64,000 nt of DNA from JBEVOS01 sp964563395 (lineage in GTDB: Bacteria; Pseudomonadota; Alphaproteobacteria; Caulobacterales; Aquidulcibacteraceae), in the NCBI GenBank assembly GCA_964563395.1, contig CAZLWK010000015.1, positions 1-64,000 of the forward strand, read 5' to 3'. The position numbers and the translations under genes were made by a program. Each line of letters starts with the position of its first letter. The stretch's first letter is position 1. This document shows positions 16,471 through 25,495 of this stretch, piece after piece. Under the pieces are notes generated by a model. The model was not told where the DNA came from and did no database searches. It saw only the letters and a program-made list of their open reading frames with translations.

Positions 16471-17016
16471 ATGGAGATGCGTTTGAACCGCAAGGCCGCA
16501 CTGGGAATTTTTCTCGCCTTGGCTCTCGCGCCGATGTTGGCGCATGCGCAAGCCCCCACGCCGTATGCGCCCCCACAGGCCGGCGCGAGCGTGCGAGCCT
16601 CCGATGCGCTCCAAATTATGGACATCATCGCGCGCATGAATGGCGCCATCGACACCAACGATTACGCGCTTTACGGCTCGTATTATGTGGCTGACGGCGT
16701 AATCGATTCAGGTTTTGGCCCTCCTGTCACGGGGCATGCGGCCATCATCGCTTCGCTGGAAGCGAGTGCGCCCTTCATTACAAACAAGCGGCACGCGGCG
16801 GCGAATATCGTTCTGAACCGTAGAGGCGAGGACGTCGTCGCCACCTATTATCTGATCGTCTTCGAACGGCAGGCCGGCCTCACGCTTGCCGGCACCGCGC
16901 TGATCGTCGACGAGTTTCGCCGCGTCGGACGGGAATGGAAGGTCGTTCGCCATACCACGCGCATGGATCTGGCGACGATCGCGGCGATGACGGCGGGCCA
17001 AGCGGCGCCGCGCTAA
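16471..17016 (+). CDS. Secreted SnoaL/NTF2-like protein
   Basis: A 181-residue protein. The ATG at 16471 is preferred to the TTG at 16453. The N-terminus (MEMRLNRKAALGIFLALALA then APMLAHAQA) is a clear signal peptide. The mature part (about 50-165) fits the cone-shaped NTF2/SnoaL fold: DIIARMNGAIDTNDYALYGSYYVADGVIDSGFG, TGHAAIIASL, RHAAANIVL and a C-terminal beta strand EWKVVRHTTRMDL. Such proteins are small isomerases, dehydratases or ligand binders; no catalytic residues stand out. It is followed after 49 bases by a hydrolase on the same strand. Confidence 0.75.
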   Translation: MEMRLNRKAALGIFLALALAPMLAHAQAPTPYAPPQAGASVRASDALQIMDIIARMNGAIDTNDYALYGSYYVADGVIDSGFGPPVTGHAAIIASLEASAPFITNKRHAAANIVLNRRGEDVVATYYLIVFERQAGLTLAGTALIVDEFRRVGREWKVVRHTTRMDLATIAAMTAGQAAPR

Positions 17017-17065
17017 AGACTGCCCCTAGCCGATCCACGTCTTCGAAAAATTCAAGGAACCATCG

Positions 17066-17926
17066 ATGAGCGATGCGGATTTTCGCCACGCCACGCACAC
17101 GATCGGGGAAGTCGATCTCCATGTCGTAGAGATCGGCGCGGGTGAGCCCGTTGTGCTGATCCATGGCTTTCCGCAGCATTGGCGCATGTGGCGCCGGCTC
17201 ATGCGCGATCTCGCCGAAGCAGGTTACCGCGCCATCGCATACGACCAGCGCGGCATGGGTGGATCGACCATCACGCCGGCGGGCTATGACAAACGCACGC
17301 TCGCGGGCGATCTCGCTGGTCTCCTCGGCGTCTTGGACCTCGAGCAAGCCAATGTGATTGGCTATGATCTTGGCGGCGGAACCGCCCTCTCCTTCGCGTT
17401 CGAGCATCCCCAGCGCGTCAAGCGCCTTGGCGTTATCGAATATGCGCCGCCCGGCTACGGCTATGAATTGGGGCTGCAGCCGACGCGAAATTGGCAGAGC
17501 TGGCAATTGGCGTTCTTCAGCCAGCCGGACGTGGCGATTCAATTCATCATGGGCAAGGAACGCGAGCTTCTCGCCTGGTATTTCTGGCATTGGAGCGCCA
17601 ATCCAGACGCCATCGATCAGGCTGACTTTGAGGCCTATGTGCGCCAATTGCAGAAGCCGGGGGCGCTGCGCGGAGGCTTCTCGCATTTCGCCGCCGTGTT
17701 CGACGACACGGAAATCTTCGCGTCCTACGCCGATCGCAAACTAGATATGCCGCTGCTCGCCCTGGGCGGGGCGCGCGGGGCGGCGGGCTTTGTGGAACAG
17801 GGAATGCGTCGCCTCGCCAACCAGGTTTCAGGCGCTATCATCGATCATGCGGGCCACTGGATCGCGGATGAACAGCCGCAGGCGCTTGCGGTTTCCGTCA
17901 TTGATTTTCTGAAGACGCCCGCTTGA
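17066..17926 (+). CDS. Alpha/beta hydrolase with Asp nucleophile (epoxide hydrolase/dehalogenase type)
   Basis: A 286-residue alpha/beta hydrolase. HGFP at His33 and nucleophile elbow GYDLGGG with Asp101 in place of Ser mark it as an epoxide hydrolase, haloalkane or fluoroacetate dehalogenase relative, which act through an ester on Asp; the general base is the His of DHAGHW. The cap region (about 130-215) is rich in Trp and Tyr (WQSWQLAFF, WYFWHW). Its TGA overlaps the TTG start of the porin gene, so substrate entry and hydrolysis may be coupled. Substrate unknown. Confidence 0.85.
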   Translation: MSDADFRHATHTIGEVDLHVVEIGAGEPVVLIHGFPQHWRMWRRLMRDLAEAGYRAIAYDQRGMGGSTITPAGYDKRTLAGDLAGLLGVLDLEQANVIGYDLGGGTALSFAFEHPQRVKRLGVIEYAPPGYGYELGLQPTRNWQSWQLAFFSQPDVAIQFIMGKERELLAWYFWHWSANPDAIDQADFEAYVRQLQKPGALRGGFSHFAAVFDDTEIFASYADRKLDMPLLALGGARGAAGFVEQGMRRLANQVSGAIIDHAGHWIADEQPQALAVSVIDFLKTPA

Positions 17927-19188
17927 AGCAATCGCTCCTATCCGCCGTCTCCGCAGCGCTCCTGGCTGGCGCGGCCGGCGAAGCTTCCGCGCAGCAGATT
18001 CAAGAGACCGGCGCGGTGCGTTTCGGACTGGATGCGCGCTTGCGCTACGAGGTTTATGACCCAACCAGCTTCGGACGTGGCCCGCAGGACGACAATGGTT
18101 ATGGCCTGTGGCGCATCCTTCCCGACCTCGAATGGACGCCCGCGCCGCACTGGAAGATTTATCTGCAAGGCTTCGCGGGCGACGTGATCGACCGCAATGG
18201 CGGCGCGCGCGCGAATGATCGCAATGATCTCGACGTCACGCAGGCCTATCTTGAGTGGCGCCCGCGTCCGCGTAGCTTTGTGCGCTTCGGCCGACAGGAG
18301 ATCGCCCTCGGATCGGGGCGGCTCCTCGCGGCGAATGACGGGGCCAATGTGCGCCGTCAGTTCGACGGCGTTTATGGATCGCACGCCATCGGAGACGTCT
18401 CGCTCGTGGGCGTGGCCTCAGGCTTGGTGCGCGTCAATCCAGGCGCGTTCGACGATGTGGCTTCCCTTGATCGCGCGATGGTCGGCGGCGGACTCGTGCA
18501 CACGCCCGACGAAACAACAATCAATGCGATCTACGCGATACATGCCAAACGGCCCGAGGCCATCTTCGGCTCACCTGCCGCGCCGCAGGAGCGTTTCGCT
18601 ATCGGCGCACGCATGGTTCGCCGGTGGGAGTCCGCCGATCTGGAAATCGAAGCGATCGCCCAAGGCGGCGAGGCCGACGGCCTCGATGTGCGCGCCTGGG
18701 CGATGGCGGGCGACACGGGCTATCGTCTCGCGTTCGCGGGCGGATCGTCTTTGCGCTTTTGGCTTAAGGCGAGCGCGGCCAGTGGCGATTCCGATCCCAA
18801 CGACCAGCGCTTGGGCGGATTTGATCCGCTCTTCTCGAACCCGAATTACGCCGGCTCGTTTCCGATCGTGGGACCGACCAACGTTCTCGCATTCAATCCC
18901 GGCATGACCTTCCGAACGGCGGGCAGCATGCAGATCGGGCTCGACGTGGCGCGACTCCATCGGCTCGAATCCAATGATTCCGTCTACGCCTTTTCAGGGC
19001 TCGCCTTGCCGGCGCGTGATATGCCCAACGACGACATCGGCGCGCTGTGGGCGCTCACCGTCCTCGCCCCTCTCTCGCAAACCATGCGCTTGCAGGCGAC
19101 ATTCGCGCGCTTGGAGGCTGGCGACTATTTCTCCGCCGCCGACGCAGATACCTCCGTCGCGGCGCTCAATCTGATTTATAGCCGCTGA
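17923..19188 (+). CDS. Alginate-export-type outer-membrane beta-barrel
   Basis: A 421-residue protein with a TTG start overlapping the preceding stop (TTGA). The signal peptide ends near ASAQQ. The rest alternates short amphipathic strands, including RFGLDARLRYEV, AYLEWRPRP, FVRFGRQEIALGSGRLL and a final strand VAALNLIYSR, as in the Alginate_exp family of 18-stranded barrels. These carry diverse substrates besides alginate, so the name is not functional evidence. Its linkage to the hydrolase suggests uptake of that enzyme's substrate. Confidence 0.8.
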   Translation: MKQSLLSAVSAALLAGAAGEASAQQIQETGAVRFGLDARLRYEVYDPTSFGRGPQDDNGYGLWRILPDLEWTPAPHWKIYLQGFAGDVIDRNGGARANDRNDLDVTQAYLEWRPRPRSFVRFGRQEIALGSGRLLAANDGANVRRQFDGVYGSHAIGDVSLVGVASGLVRVNPGAFDDVASLDRAMVGGGLVHTPDETTINAIYAIHAKRPEAIFGSPAAPQERFAIGARMVRRWESADLEIEAIAQGGEADGLDVRAWAMAGDTGYRLAFAGGSSLRFWLKASAASGDSDPNDQRLGGFDPLFSNPNYAGSFPIVGPTNVLAFNPGMTFRTAGSMQIGLDVARLHRLESNDSVYAFSGLALPARDMPNDDIGALWALTVLAPLSQTMRLQATFARLEAGDYFSAADADTSVAALNLIYSR

Positions 19189-19217
19189 TCCGCCCGCTCG
19201 GCGGACGAACCCGCGAT

Positions 19218-21104
19218 CTATTCCGCCGCGATGCGCATGGCGGATTCCGTCGCGCCGGGCGCGATGGGCGGCGGCAAGCCCGTCTCCTCCAGGCAGCGCG
19301 CGCGCAATTCCTCTATTGAGCCACCCGTATTGAAAACGGTGATCGGACTGCGCTTGCTGCGCATATCAGCGCGTAGCGCCTCGGTCGCGCCCGCATCCAC
19401 TTGGCCCGCCGCATCGCAGACCACGCCATAGCGGCGCGCGCCTGCGACGCTGACGAGGCCGCGCCGCACATCAAGAGCGACCGAGTCCACAGCGCGTTCG
19501 AGCGGATCGCCCCAGCCGCCGCCGCCCCAGGTGTCGTAGTGCAATAGATCGCCAGGCTCGACCTGGATATCGTCGCACTTGGAAGGCAGGATCGTTTCGC
19601 TTCCATCCTTGCGCACGAGAATTTTGCGCGAGCGCGCGCCGGGATCGCCGCCATTCACGCCCCAAGGCTTCACCAGCCAGCGATCATCATGGATCGCGAA
19701 CATGCCAGGCTCAAGGAAGCGATAGGAAATCCGGATACCGTTGCCGCCGCGATGCTTGCCGGCGCCGCCGCTGTCCGTGATCGATTCATAGCGTTCGATC
19801 CGAAGCGGGAAATAGGCCTCCAAGAACTCGTTCGGCACGTTGGTGAAATTCGGCCAGAGCGAATGGCCATCCGCGCCGTCGCCAAACGGGCGGCCCGGAA
19901 TGCCGCCGAAGCCGATCTGGAAGAGCTGATAATATTTCCCGGTCTCCCGATAGCGGCCCGAGAGCATGAGGTGCGGCGATGACGAAAAGCCGGCGGCGTT
20001 GAGGAAGTCCGGCTGTCTTTGACCGAGCAACGCGCCGAGCACGTCGAAGATGCGTCCCAGGGCGTGCGTGCGGCAGGAAAGCGCCGCGGGGAATTTTGGC
20101 TTCAACAAAGTGCCTTCGGGGATACGCACCTCGACGAGATCGTAGAAGCCATCATTGAACAGGATCTGGGGATCGAACACCATGATCATGTAAACGCCGA
20201 AGAACATCTTCAGCATGTTCTCGTTGAGATAAAAATTGATCGAACTCACCGATTGCGGATCAGTGCCGGCCCAATCGAGAATGACCTTTTCGCCTTCACG
20301 CCACATCGTGGCCTTGATCTTGTACGGACCAAAGCCGCGCCCATCGTCGCAAATATAATCCTCGAAGGAGAGCTTCTCCGTCGAAATCGACGTCTGGATC
20401 AGCTGCGCCATGGCGCGGCGATTGCGCGCCAAGAGCTCATTGCAGGCCGATACATAAAGATCGTCGCCGAAGCGGTCGCAAATTTCGTTTACCCGACGCT
20501 CGGCGATCCGGCACGATGCGACGATCGCGATCAAATCCGCGCGGCACCATTCCGTCATCCGTGTATTGGCCAACACGAGGCGAAGAATATCTTCCTGAAA
20601 TTCGCCCTTACGATAAAGCTTCACGGGCGGAATGCGGATGCCTTCCTCATAGATGCTCGTTGCATTCGTCGGCAACGAACCCGGCACTTTGCCGCCCACA
20701 TCCGTCTGGTGGCCGAAATGCAGCGCCCACGAAATGACGCGGCCCTTTCGGAAGATCGGCATGATGATCAGCCAATCGTTCACATGGCTGATCGCGCCTT
20801 CGCACGAATAAGGATCGGAGAGCCAGATGACGTCGCCCTCTTCAAGCTCCCCATGATAGCCGTTGAGGAAGCCCGCCAGGAACGAGCCGAACTGGCCCAC
20901 GATCATTCGACCGTCCTTTTCCGCGATCAGCGGAAAGGCGTCACCCTGCTCGCGAATGCCTGGCGACATCGCGGTACGGAAGAGCGTCGCATCCATTTCG
21001 GTGCGGGCGTTTCGCAGCGCGTTCTCGATGATGTCGAGCGTGATGGGATCGACCTGTTTGGTCTCGAAGGGCGTCGTGTTGGTTTGAATGATCTTCGCGG
21101 GCAT
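19218..21104 (-). CDS. hyuB: Hydantoinase B/oxoprolinase family protein (HyuB)
   Basis: A 628-residue protein with the HyuB signature (VDPITLDIIENALRNARTEMDATLFRTAMSP split over 7-45, then FPLIAEKDGRMIVGQ, WGVNGGDPGARSRK and the glycine-rich DTWGGGGWGDPLERA near the end). Full length for the family. With HyuA it forms an ATP-dependent enzyme opening amide bonds of cyclic imides or lactams (N-methylhydantoin, 5-oxoproline, caprolactam) or acting in carboxylases. It starts 12 bases after hyuA. Last gene of lyase-hyuA-hyuB. The substrate cannot be named from sequence. Confidence 0.9.
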   Translation of the reverse strand: MPAKIIQTNTTPFETKQVDPITLDIIENALRNARTEMDATLFRTAMSPGIREQGDAFPLIAEKDGRMIVGQFGSFLAGFLNGYHGELEEGDVIWLSDPYSCEGAISHVNDWLIIMPIFRKGRVISWALHFGHQTDVGGKVPGSLPTNATSIYEEGIRIPPVKLYRKGEFQEDILRLVLANTRMTEWCRADLIAIVASCRIAERRVNEICDRFGDDLYVSACNELLARNRRAMAQLIQTSISTEKLSFEDYICDDGRGFGPYKIKATMWREGEKVILDWAGTDPQSVSSINFYLNENMLKMFFGVYMIMVFDPQILFNDGFYDLVEVRIPEGTLLKPKFPAALSCRTHALGRIFDVLGALLGQRQPDFLNAAGFSSSPHLMLSGRYRETGKYYQLFQIGFGGIPGRPFGDGADGHSLWPNFTNVPNEFLEAYFPLRIERYESITDSGGAGKHRGGNGIRISYRFLEPGMFAIHDDRWLVKPWGVNGGDPGARSRKILVRKDGSETILPSKCDDIQVEPGDLLHYDTWGGGGWGDPLERAVDSVALDVRRGLVSVAGARRYGVVCDAAGQVDAGATEALRADMRSKRSPITVFNTGGSIEELRARCLEETGLPPPIAPGATESAMRIAAE

Positions 21105-21116
21105 GAGGCGTGCTCC

Positions 21117-23201
21117 CTAGACCGGGCGAATGAGCAGAAGGCCGTAAGCATCCACCTCGGCGTAATGGCCGGGGAGGATCACGGTCGTTGAATCCATTTC
21201 AGAGACGATGGCGGGCCCGTCGATACGGTCGCCCGCGCAGAGCTTGGCGCGATCATAGATCGCCGCGTCATGCTCCTGCCCGTCCGCCCAAAGCTTATGG
21301 CGCCGGATGAGCGCGTCGGACACATCGCCCTTGCCCTTCTTGCCGAAGGGCCAGCCGCCCTTGCCGTTGCGGCGCGGCAGTTCCGAGGATTTGATCGCCG
21401 ATTGCTTGCCCAACGCGGTGGCGCGCAGCGTGACGAGTTCGCGATCCGCGTCGAGCTTAAAGGTGAAGGCGCGCTCGTGCTCGGCGTCGAAAGCGGCGCC
21501 AAGCGCTTCCAGGCCCTTGCCGGAGAATTGCGCGCGCGTCACCGGCAGCGTCACTTCGAAGGCCTGGCCTGTATAGCGCACGCCCGCTTCGAGCGTGATC
21601 TGCTGATCGCCCGGCGGCACGCCCTCCGCCTCCAATTCGCGGGAGACCTCGCTGGCGAGATCGTCGAGATATTTGCCGACGTCGGCGTCCGTGAGATCAT
21701 TGAACGTCTTGGTCAAGGAGCGCGCGCGTTCGGCGCGCAGGCGCGTCGTGGCGTCGCCGAAGGCGCACAAGACGCCAGGCGACGGCGGCACGATTACCGG
21801 CCATGCCCCAAGCAGACGCCCCAACGCATTGGCGTGCAATGGTCCCGCGCCGCCGAAGGCCACGAGGGCGAAATCGCGTGGATCATAGCCCTGCTGAACC
21901 GAAATCAGGCGCAGAGCGCCCATCATGTTTTCGTTGACGATGTCGTAGACGCCCTTGGCCGCGTCCTGCAGCGATACGTTGAGCGCCTCGGCGATCGGTT
22001 GAAGCGAAGCGGCCGCGGCGGGCCGGTCGAGCTTCATGGCGCCGCCGAGCAATTCCTCTGGCAAATAGCCGAGCACGACGTTGGCGTCCGTCACGGTGGG
22101 TTTGTCGCCGCCCTTGGAATAGCAGACCGGTCCGGGCACCGCGCCGGCGCTTTCAGGTCCCACGCGCAATGCGCCCGTAAGCGGATTGACCTGCGCGATT
22201 GAGCCGCCGCCGGCGCCGACGGTGCGAATATCGAGCGAGGTGGCGCGCACCTTGAGATCGCCGCATTCGGTATCGCGCGTGACGCGCGGATTGGCGTTCT
22301 CGATCAGCGCCACGTCGGTGGACGTGCCGCCGACATCCACGGTCAAGAGATTCTTGAAGCCAGATTGCTGGCAAACCCACAGCGCGCCTGCGACGCCGCC
22401 CGCGGGACCGGACATCAACAGATTGACGGGGCTTGCTTGCGCCTTCTCAAAGGTCATCAAGCCCGCGTCGGAGCGCAAGAGGTTCATGTTCGCCCGCATC
22501 CCGGCATTGGTGAGCTGGGCCTTCAAATTGTGCACGTAATTGGCCACGCGCGGACGGACATAGGAATTGGCGCAGGTCGTCAATGCGCGCTCATATTCGT
22601 ACATTTCCGGCAGCACATCCGCCGAGAGCGAAACCGGAATATCCGGGAAAATCTCTCGTGCGATCGCGCCGGCCTGCTTCTCGTGCGCGTCGTTCAAGTA
22701 GGAATTGATGAAGGAGATGGTAAGCGCCTCGATGCCTTCGGCTTTGAGTTTCATAAGCCCTTGACGCAGCGCGGCTTCATCGAGCGGGCGCACCACTTTG
22801 CCATCCGCGCCGATGCGCTCGGGCGCCTCGATTGTGCACTCGAGCGGCGCGATCAAAGGCGGCTTGTTCCAAATGATCCAGCCAGCAAGGCCGCCAGGCA
22901 CGAAGGAGCGCGCTACCTGCAGCACCTGGCGATAGCCTTCGGTGGTGACGAGCCCCACCCGTGCGCCCGTGCCGGTGAGTACGGTGTTCGTCGCGACCGT
23001 CGTGCCATGCATGAACAGTTTCACATCGGATGGCTGAACGCCCGCCTTCGCGCACACCGAGAGCGTGCCTTCCACCACCGCGACGGATGGATCGTGCGGC
23101 GTCGACGGCACCTTCTCGCGCCAGGCCGCCCCGCTGACCTCGTCGAGCAGAAGAAGGTCGGTGAACGTGCCGCCTACATCCACGCCAAGCCGATACGCCA
23201 T
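21117..23201 (-). CDS. hyuA: Hydantoinase A/oxoprolinase family protein (HyuA)
   Basis: A 694-residue protein. The start at 23201 (MAYRLGVDVGGTFTDLLLL) is chosen over the longer frame because GAGGATCGC precedes it and the DVGGTFTD phosphate-binding motif belongs at the N-terminus. Further ATPase-fold motifs are MHGTTVATNTVL, LTVDVGGTSTDVALI, TVGAGGGSIA and VAFGGAGPLHA. It is the ATP-binding subunit partnering HyuB. It begins 20 bases after the lyase stop, so the three genes are one transcript starting at the TTGTATACAA-containing promoter. Alternatives are acetone/acetophenone-carboxylase-type subunits, which share the fold. Confidence 0.9.
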   Translation of the reverse strand: MAYRLGVDVGGTFTDLLLLDEVSGAAWREKVPSTPHDPSVAVVEGTLSVCAKAGVQPSDVKLFMHGTTVATNTVLTGTGARVGLVTTEGYRQVLQVARSFVPGGLAGWIIWNKPPLIAPLECTIEAPERIGADGKVVRPLDEAALRQGLMKLKAEGIEALTISFINSYLNDAHEKQAGAIAREIFPDIPVSLSADVLPEMYEYERALTTCANSYVRPRVANYVHNLKAQLTNAGMRANMNLLRSDAGLMTFEKAQASPVNLLMSGPAGGVAGALWVCQQSGFKNLLTVDVGGTSTDVALIENANPRVTRDTECGDLKVRATSLDIRTVGAGGGSIAQVNPLTGALRVGPESAGAVPGPVCYSKGGDKPTVTDANVVLGYLPEELLGGAMKLDRPAAAASLQPIAEALNVSLQDAAKGVYDIVNENMMGALRLISVQQGYDPRDFALVAFGGAGPLHANALGRLLGAWPVIVPPSPGVLCAFGDATTRLRAERARSLTKTFNDLTDADVGKYLDDLASEVSRELEAEGVPPGDQQITLEAGVRYTGQAFEVTLPVTRAQFSGKGLEALGAAFDAEHERAFTFKLDADRELVTLRATALGKQSAIKSSELPRRNGKGGWPFGKKGKGDVSDALIRRHKLWADGQEHDAAIYDRAKLCAGDRIDGPAIVSEMDSTTVILPGHYAEVDAYGLLLIRPV

Positions 23202-23221
23202 GCGATCCTCTTTCTTCTCGT

Positions 23222-24133
23222 TTAGGCTGCGCGGCCAGCGCCGGTCTGCAAGGGAAATCCGCCTGCCAGCGCGACGCCCGCGCCGGCGCGGCCGAGCTTG
23301 TCCAATATCCATCGCGCCGCATCGGCTGCTTGTGCGAGGTCGATCCCCGTGCGCACGCCCATGCGTTCGAACACATAAACGATATCCTCGCTCGCCACAT
23401 TTCCGGCCGCGCCTGGTGCGAACGGACAGCCGCCGACCCCGCCCAGAGAAGAATCCAGCAGCCTCACGCCGGTTTCATAGGCGGCGATGGCGTTGGCGAT
23501 TCCGGTGTGCCGCGTGTCGTGGAAATGCGCGCGCAGGCGAACATGGGGCGGCGCGACATCCTTCATCGCCGCGAAACGCGCACGCACATCGGCTGGCGAA
23601 CCGACGCCGATCGTATCAGCGAGCGAAAGTTCGTCCGGCGGGTTCACGCAAATGCGCTCCGCCACCGCCGCTAGGCGCGCGATCGGCGTTTCCCCCTCGA
23701 AGGGACAGCCGAAGGCGGCGCCGATCGTCACGGCGACGCGGGCGCCGGCGGCGCGTGCGGCTTTGTATACGTCGGGCCAGATTGCGAGCGTCTCAAAGGT
23801 TGGCGCGCCATTGTTGCGCACGGAGAATTCGTCAGTGGCGACGAACACGTAATTGATTTCGCGCGCGCCCGCCGCGAGCGCGCGCTCCACGCCCCTCGCA
23901 TTGAGCGCCAAAACCGAAAGCCCCGCGCGATCCGCGCCGGCGAACACGGCCTCGGAGTCCGCCATTTGCGGCACTTTCTTGGGATTGACGAAGCTGGTGG
24001 CCTCGATGCGTGAAAAACCGGCCGCGCGGGCGCGGGCGATTAGCTCAAGTTTGTCGGCGGTTGCGACGAGTGTGCTCTCGTTTTGCAGGCCGTCGCGCGG
24101 CGAAACCTCCACCAACTCGACTCTATCCGCCAT
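23222..24133 (-). CDS. HMG-CoA lyase-like DRE-TIM metallolyase
   Basis: A 303-residue TIM-barrel lyase; the start at 24133 (MADRVELVEV) matches the family N-terminus. Conserved parts: SPRDGLQNE with Arg13/Asp14, metal ligands in AHFHDTRHTG, and the catalytic-Cys G-loop GGCPFAPGAAGN followed by ASED. Family members cleave 3-hydroxy-3-methylglutaryl-CoA or related 3-hydroxyacyl-CoAs such as citramalyl-CoA. It is divergent from a class III CoA-transferase that could make its CoA-ester substrate, and cotranscribed with hyuAB, which suggests one pathway. Confidence 0.88.
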   Translation of the reverse strand: MADRVELVEVSPRDGLQNESTLVATADKLELIARARAAGFSRIEATSFVNPKKVPQMADSEAVFAGADRAGLSVLALNARGVERALAAGAREINYVFVATDEFSVRNNGAPTFETLAIWPDVYKAARAAGARVAVTIGAAFGCPFEGETPIARLAAVAERICVNPPDELSLADTIGVGSPADVRARFAAMKDVAPPHVRLRAHFHDTRHTGIANAIAAYETGVRLLDSSLGGVGGCPFAPGAAGNVASEDIVYVFERMGVRTGIDLAQAADAARWILDKLGRAGAGVALAGGFPLQTGAGRAA

Positions 24134-24179
24134 GGACCAGCCTTTCCGCGCGGCGGAGCTATCGCATGCCGCAGGCGCT

Positions 24180-24189
24180 TTGTATACAA
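24180..24189. promoter_or_regulatory. Operator TTGTATACAA (GntR regulon 1), divergent lyase / CoA-transferase promoter
   Basis: A perfect 10-bp palindrome, 46 bases upstream of the lyase ATG and 49 bases upstream of the CoA-transferase ATG, so it can control both transcripts. The same decamer occurs before the TonB receptor (27854) and with one mismatch before the isochorismatase-gntR pair (29251). Proposed binding site of the FadR-type regulator at 27907-28572. Confidence 0.7.
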
Positions 24190-24238
24190 GATCGGCGCGC
24201 GCGTCAGCCCCGCGCAGCCCTTCGCAAAGGATCGCCGC

Positions 24239-25438
24239 ATGACGCTCGCCAATGGCCCGCTGGACGGGCTCCTCGCCATCGAATTGGGCACACTTCTGGC
24301 TGGGCCGTTCTGCGGTCAATTGCTCGGCGATTATGGCGCGGAAGTGATCAAGATCGAGCCGCCCGGCCAAGGCGACCCCATGCGTGAATGGGGCCAGGCG
24401 AAGGCGGACGGCGAGCCGCTTTGGTTCGCGATCGTGGGACGCAATAAGCGCTGCGCCACGCTCGATCTACGCACCAAGGAGGGCCAGGACGCGCTGAAGG
24501 CGCTGATCGCCAAGGCCGACATCCTGCTTGAGAATTTTCGCCCCGGCACGATGGAGAAATGGGGGCTCGGCTATGACGTGCTTTCCAAAATCAATCCGGG
24601 CCTCATCTTCGTGCGGGTATCCGGCTATGGGCAGACTGGACCGAATGCGACGAAGGCGGGCTATGCCAGCGTCGGCGAAGCGTTTGGCGGCCTCCGTTAT
24701 GTGATGGGCGAGCCGGACCGTCGCCCCTCGCGCGCCGGCATATCCATCGGCGACAGTCTGGCGGCGACCTTCGCGTGCGTGGGCGCGCTGGCGGCGCTCG
24801 AAGCGCGCCGCAAGACGGGACGCGGCCAGGTCGTGGATTCATCGATCTACGAGGCCGTGCTCGCGATGATGGAGAGCCTGATCCCGGAATATCAGCTGGC
24901 GGGATATATTCGCGAGCGCTCGGGCGCGGTGTTGCCCAATGTGGCGCCGTCCAACATCTACGAGGCCGTGGACGGCATGGTGATCATCGCGGCCAATCAG
25001 GACACGGTGTTCGGCCGCCTCGCCGCGATGATCGGGCAGCCCGAACTTGCGGAGGATGCGCGCTTCGCCACGCATCATGCGCGCGGCGCGCGCCAGGCCG
25101 AACTGGACGCCATCGTGAACGCCTGGACGAAGACGCGCACGCGCGCGGCGATCCAGGCGGCGAGCGACGAGGCTGGCGTGCCGTGCGGGCCGATCTATCG
25201 TGCGCCGGAAATGCTGCAAGACCCGCATTTCAAGGCGCGCGAGGCGATCGTGTCGGCGCCCTACAAGCAGTTTCCACAACTGATGATGCAGAACGTGGCG
25301 CCGAAATTGTCGGACACGCCGGGTTCGGTGCGCTGGGCTGGGCGGGCCATGGGCGAGGACAATGATTATGTTTGGCTGGAGCGCGCCGGCCTTCCGCGCG
25401 AAACATATGACGCGCTGCGCGCCAAAAACATCATCTAG
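24239..25438 (+). CDS. Class III (CaiB/BaiF family) CoA-transferase
   Basis: A 399-residue protein; start at 24239 behind AAAGGA. Family features: LLAIELGTLLAGPFCGQLLGDYGAEVIKIEPP split over 11-42, NKRCATLDLRTKEG, ILLENFRPGTMEKWGL, SGYGQTGP, and catalytic Asp172 in SIGDSLAA. It moves CoA between a donor CoA-ester and a carboxylic acid. Divergent from the HMG-CoA-lyase-like gene across a shared operator, so it probably activates that lyase's substrate (compare the transferase-plus-lyase logic of itaconate or hydroxymethylglutarate catabolism). It ends at a bidirectional hairpin. Confidence 0.9.
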   Translation: MTLANGPLDGLLAIELGTLLAGPFCGQLLGDYGAEVIKIEPPGQGDPMREWGQAKADGEPLWFAIVGRNKRCATLDLRTKEGQDALKALIAKADILLENFRPGTMEKWGLGYDVLSKINPGLIFVRVSGYGQTGPNATKAGYASVGEAFGGLRYVMGEPDRRPSRAGISIGDSLAATFACVGALAALEARRKTGRGQVVDSSIYEAVLAMMESLIPEYQLAGYIRERSGAVLPNVAPSNIYEAVDGMVIIAANQDTVFGRLAAMIGQPELAEDARFATHHARGARQAELDAIVNAWTKTRTRAAIQAASDEAGVPCGPIYRAPEMLQDPHFKAREAIVSAPYKQFPQLMMQNVAPKLSDTPGSVRWAGRAMGEDNDYVWLERAGLPRETYDALRAKNII

Positions 25439-25447
25439 CCATACGAA

Positions 25448-25473
25448 AACGGGGCGGCCGAAGCCGCCCCGTT
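25448..25473. terminator. Bidirectional hairpin terminator
   Basis: An 11-bp perfect stem, AACGGGGCGGC (25448-25458) with GCCGCCCCGTT (25463-25473), and a 4-base CGAA loop, lies between the convergent CoA-transferase and TonB-receptor genes. There is no long T-run, but stem strength and position fit a two-way terminator. Confidence 0.75.
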
Positions 25474-25495
25474 CCAATGCCTCAAATGGCGTCGC

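Noticed and set aside
23762..23770. TTGTATACG inside the lyase gene as a further regulon-1 operator
   Set aside because: It is within coding sequence, lacks the right arm of the palindrome and is not near a start.
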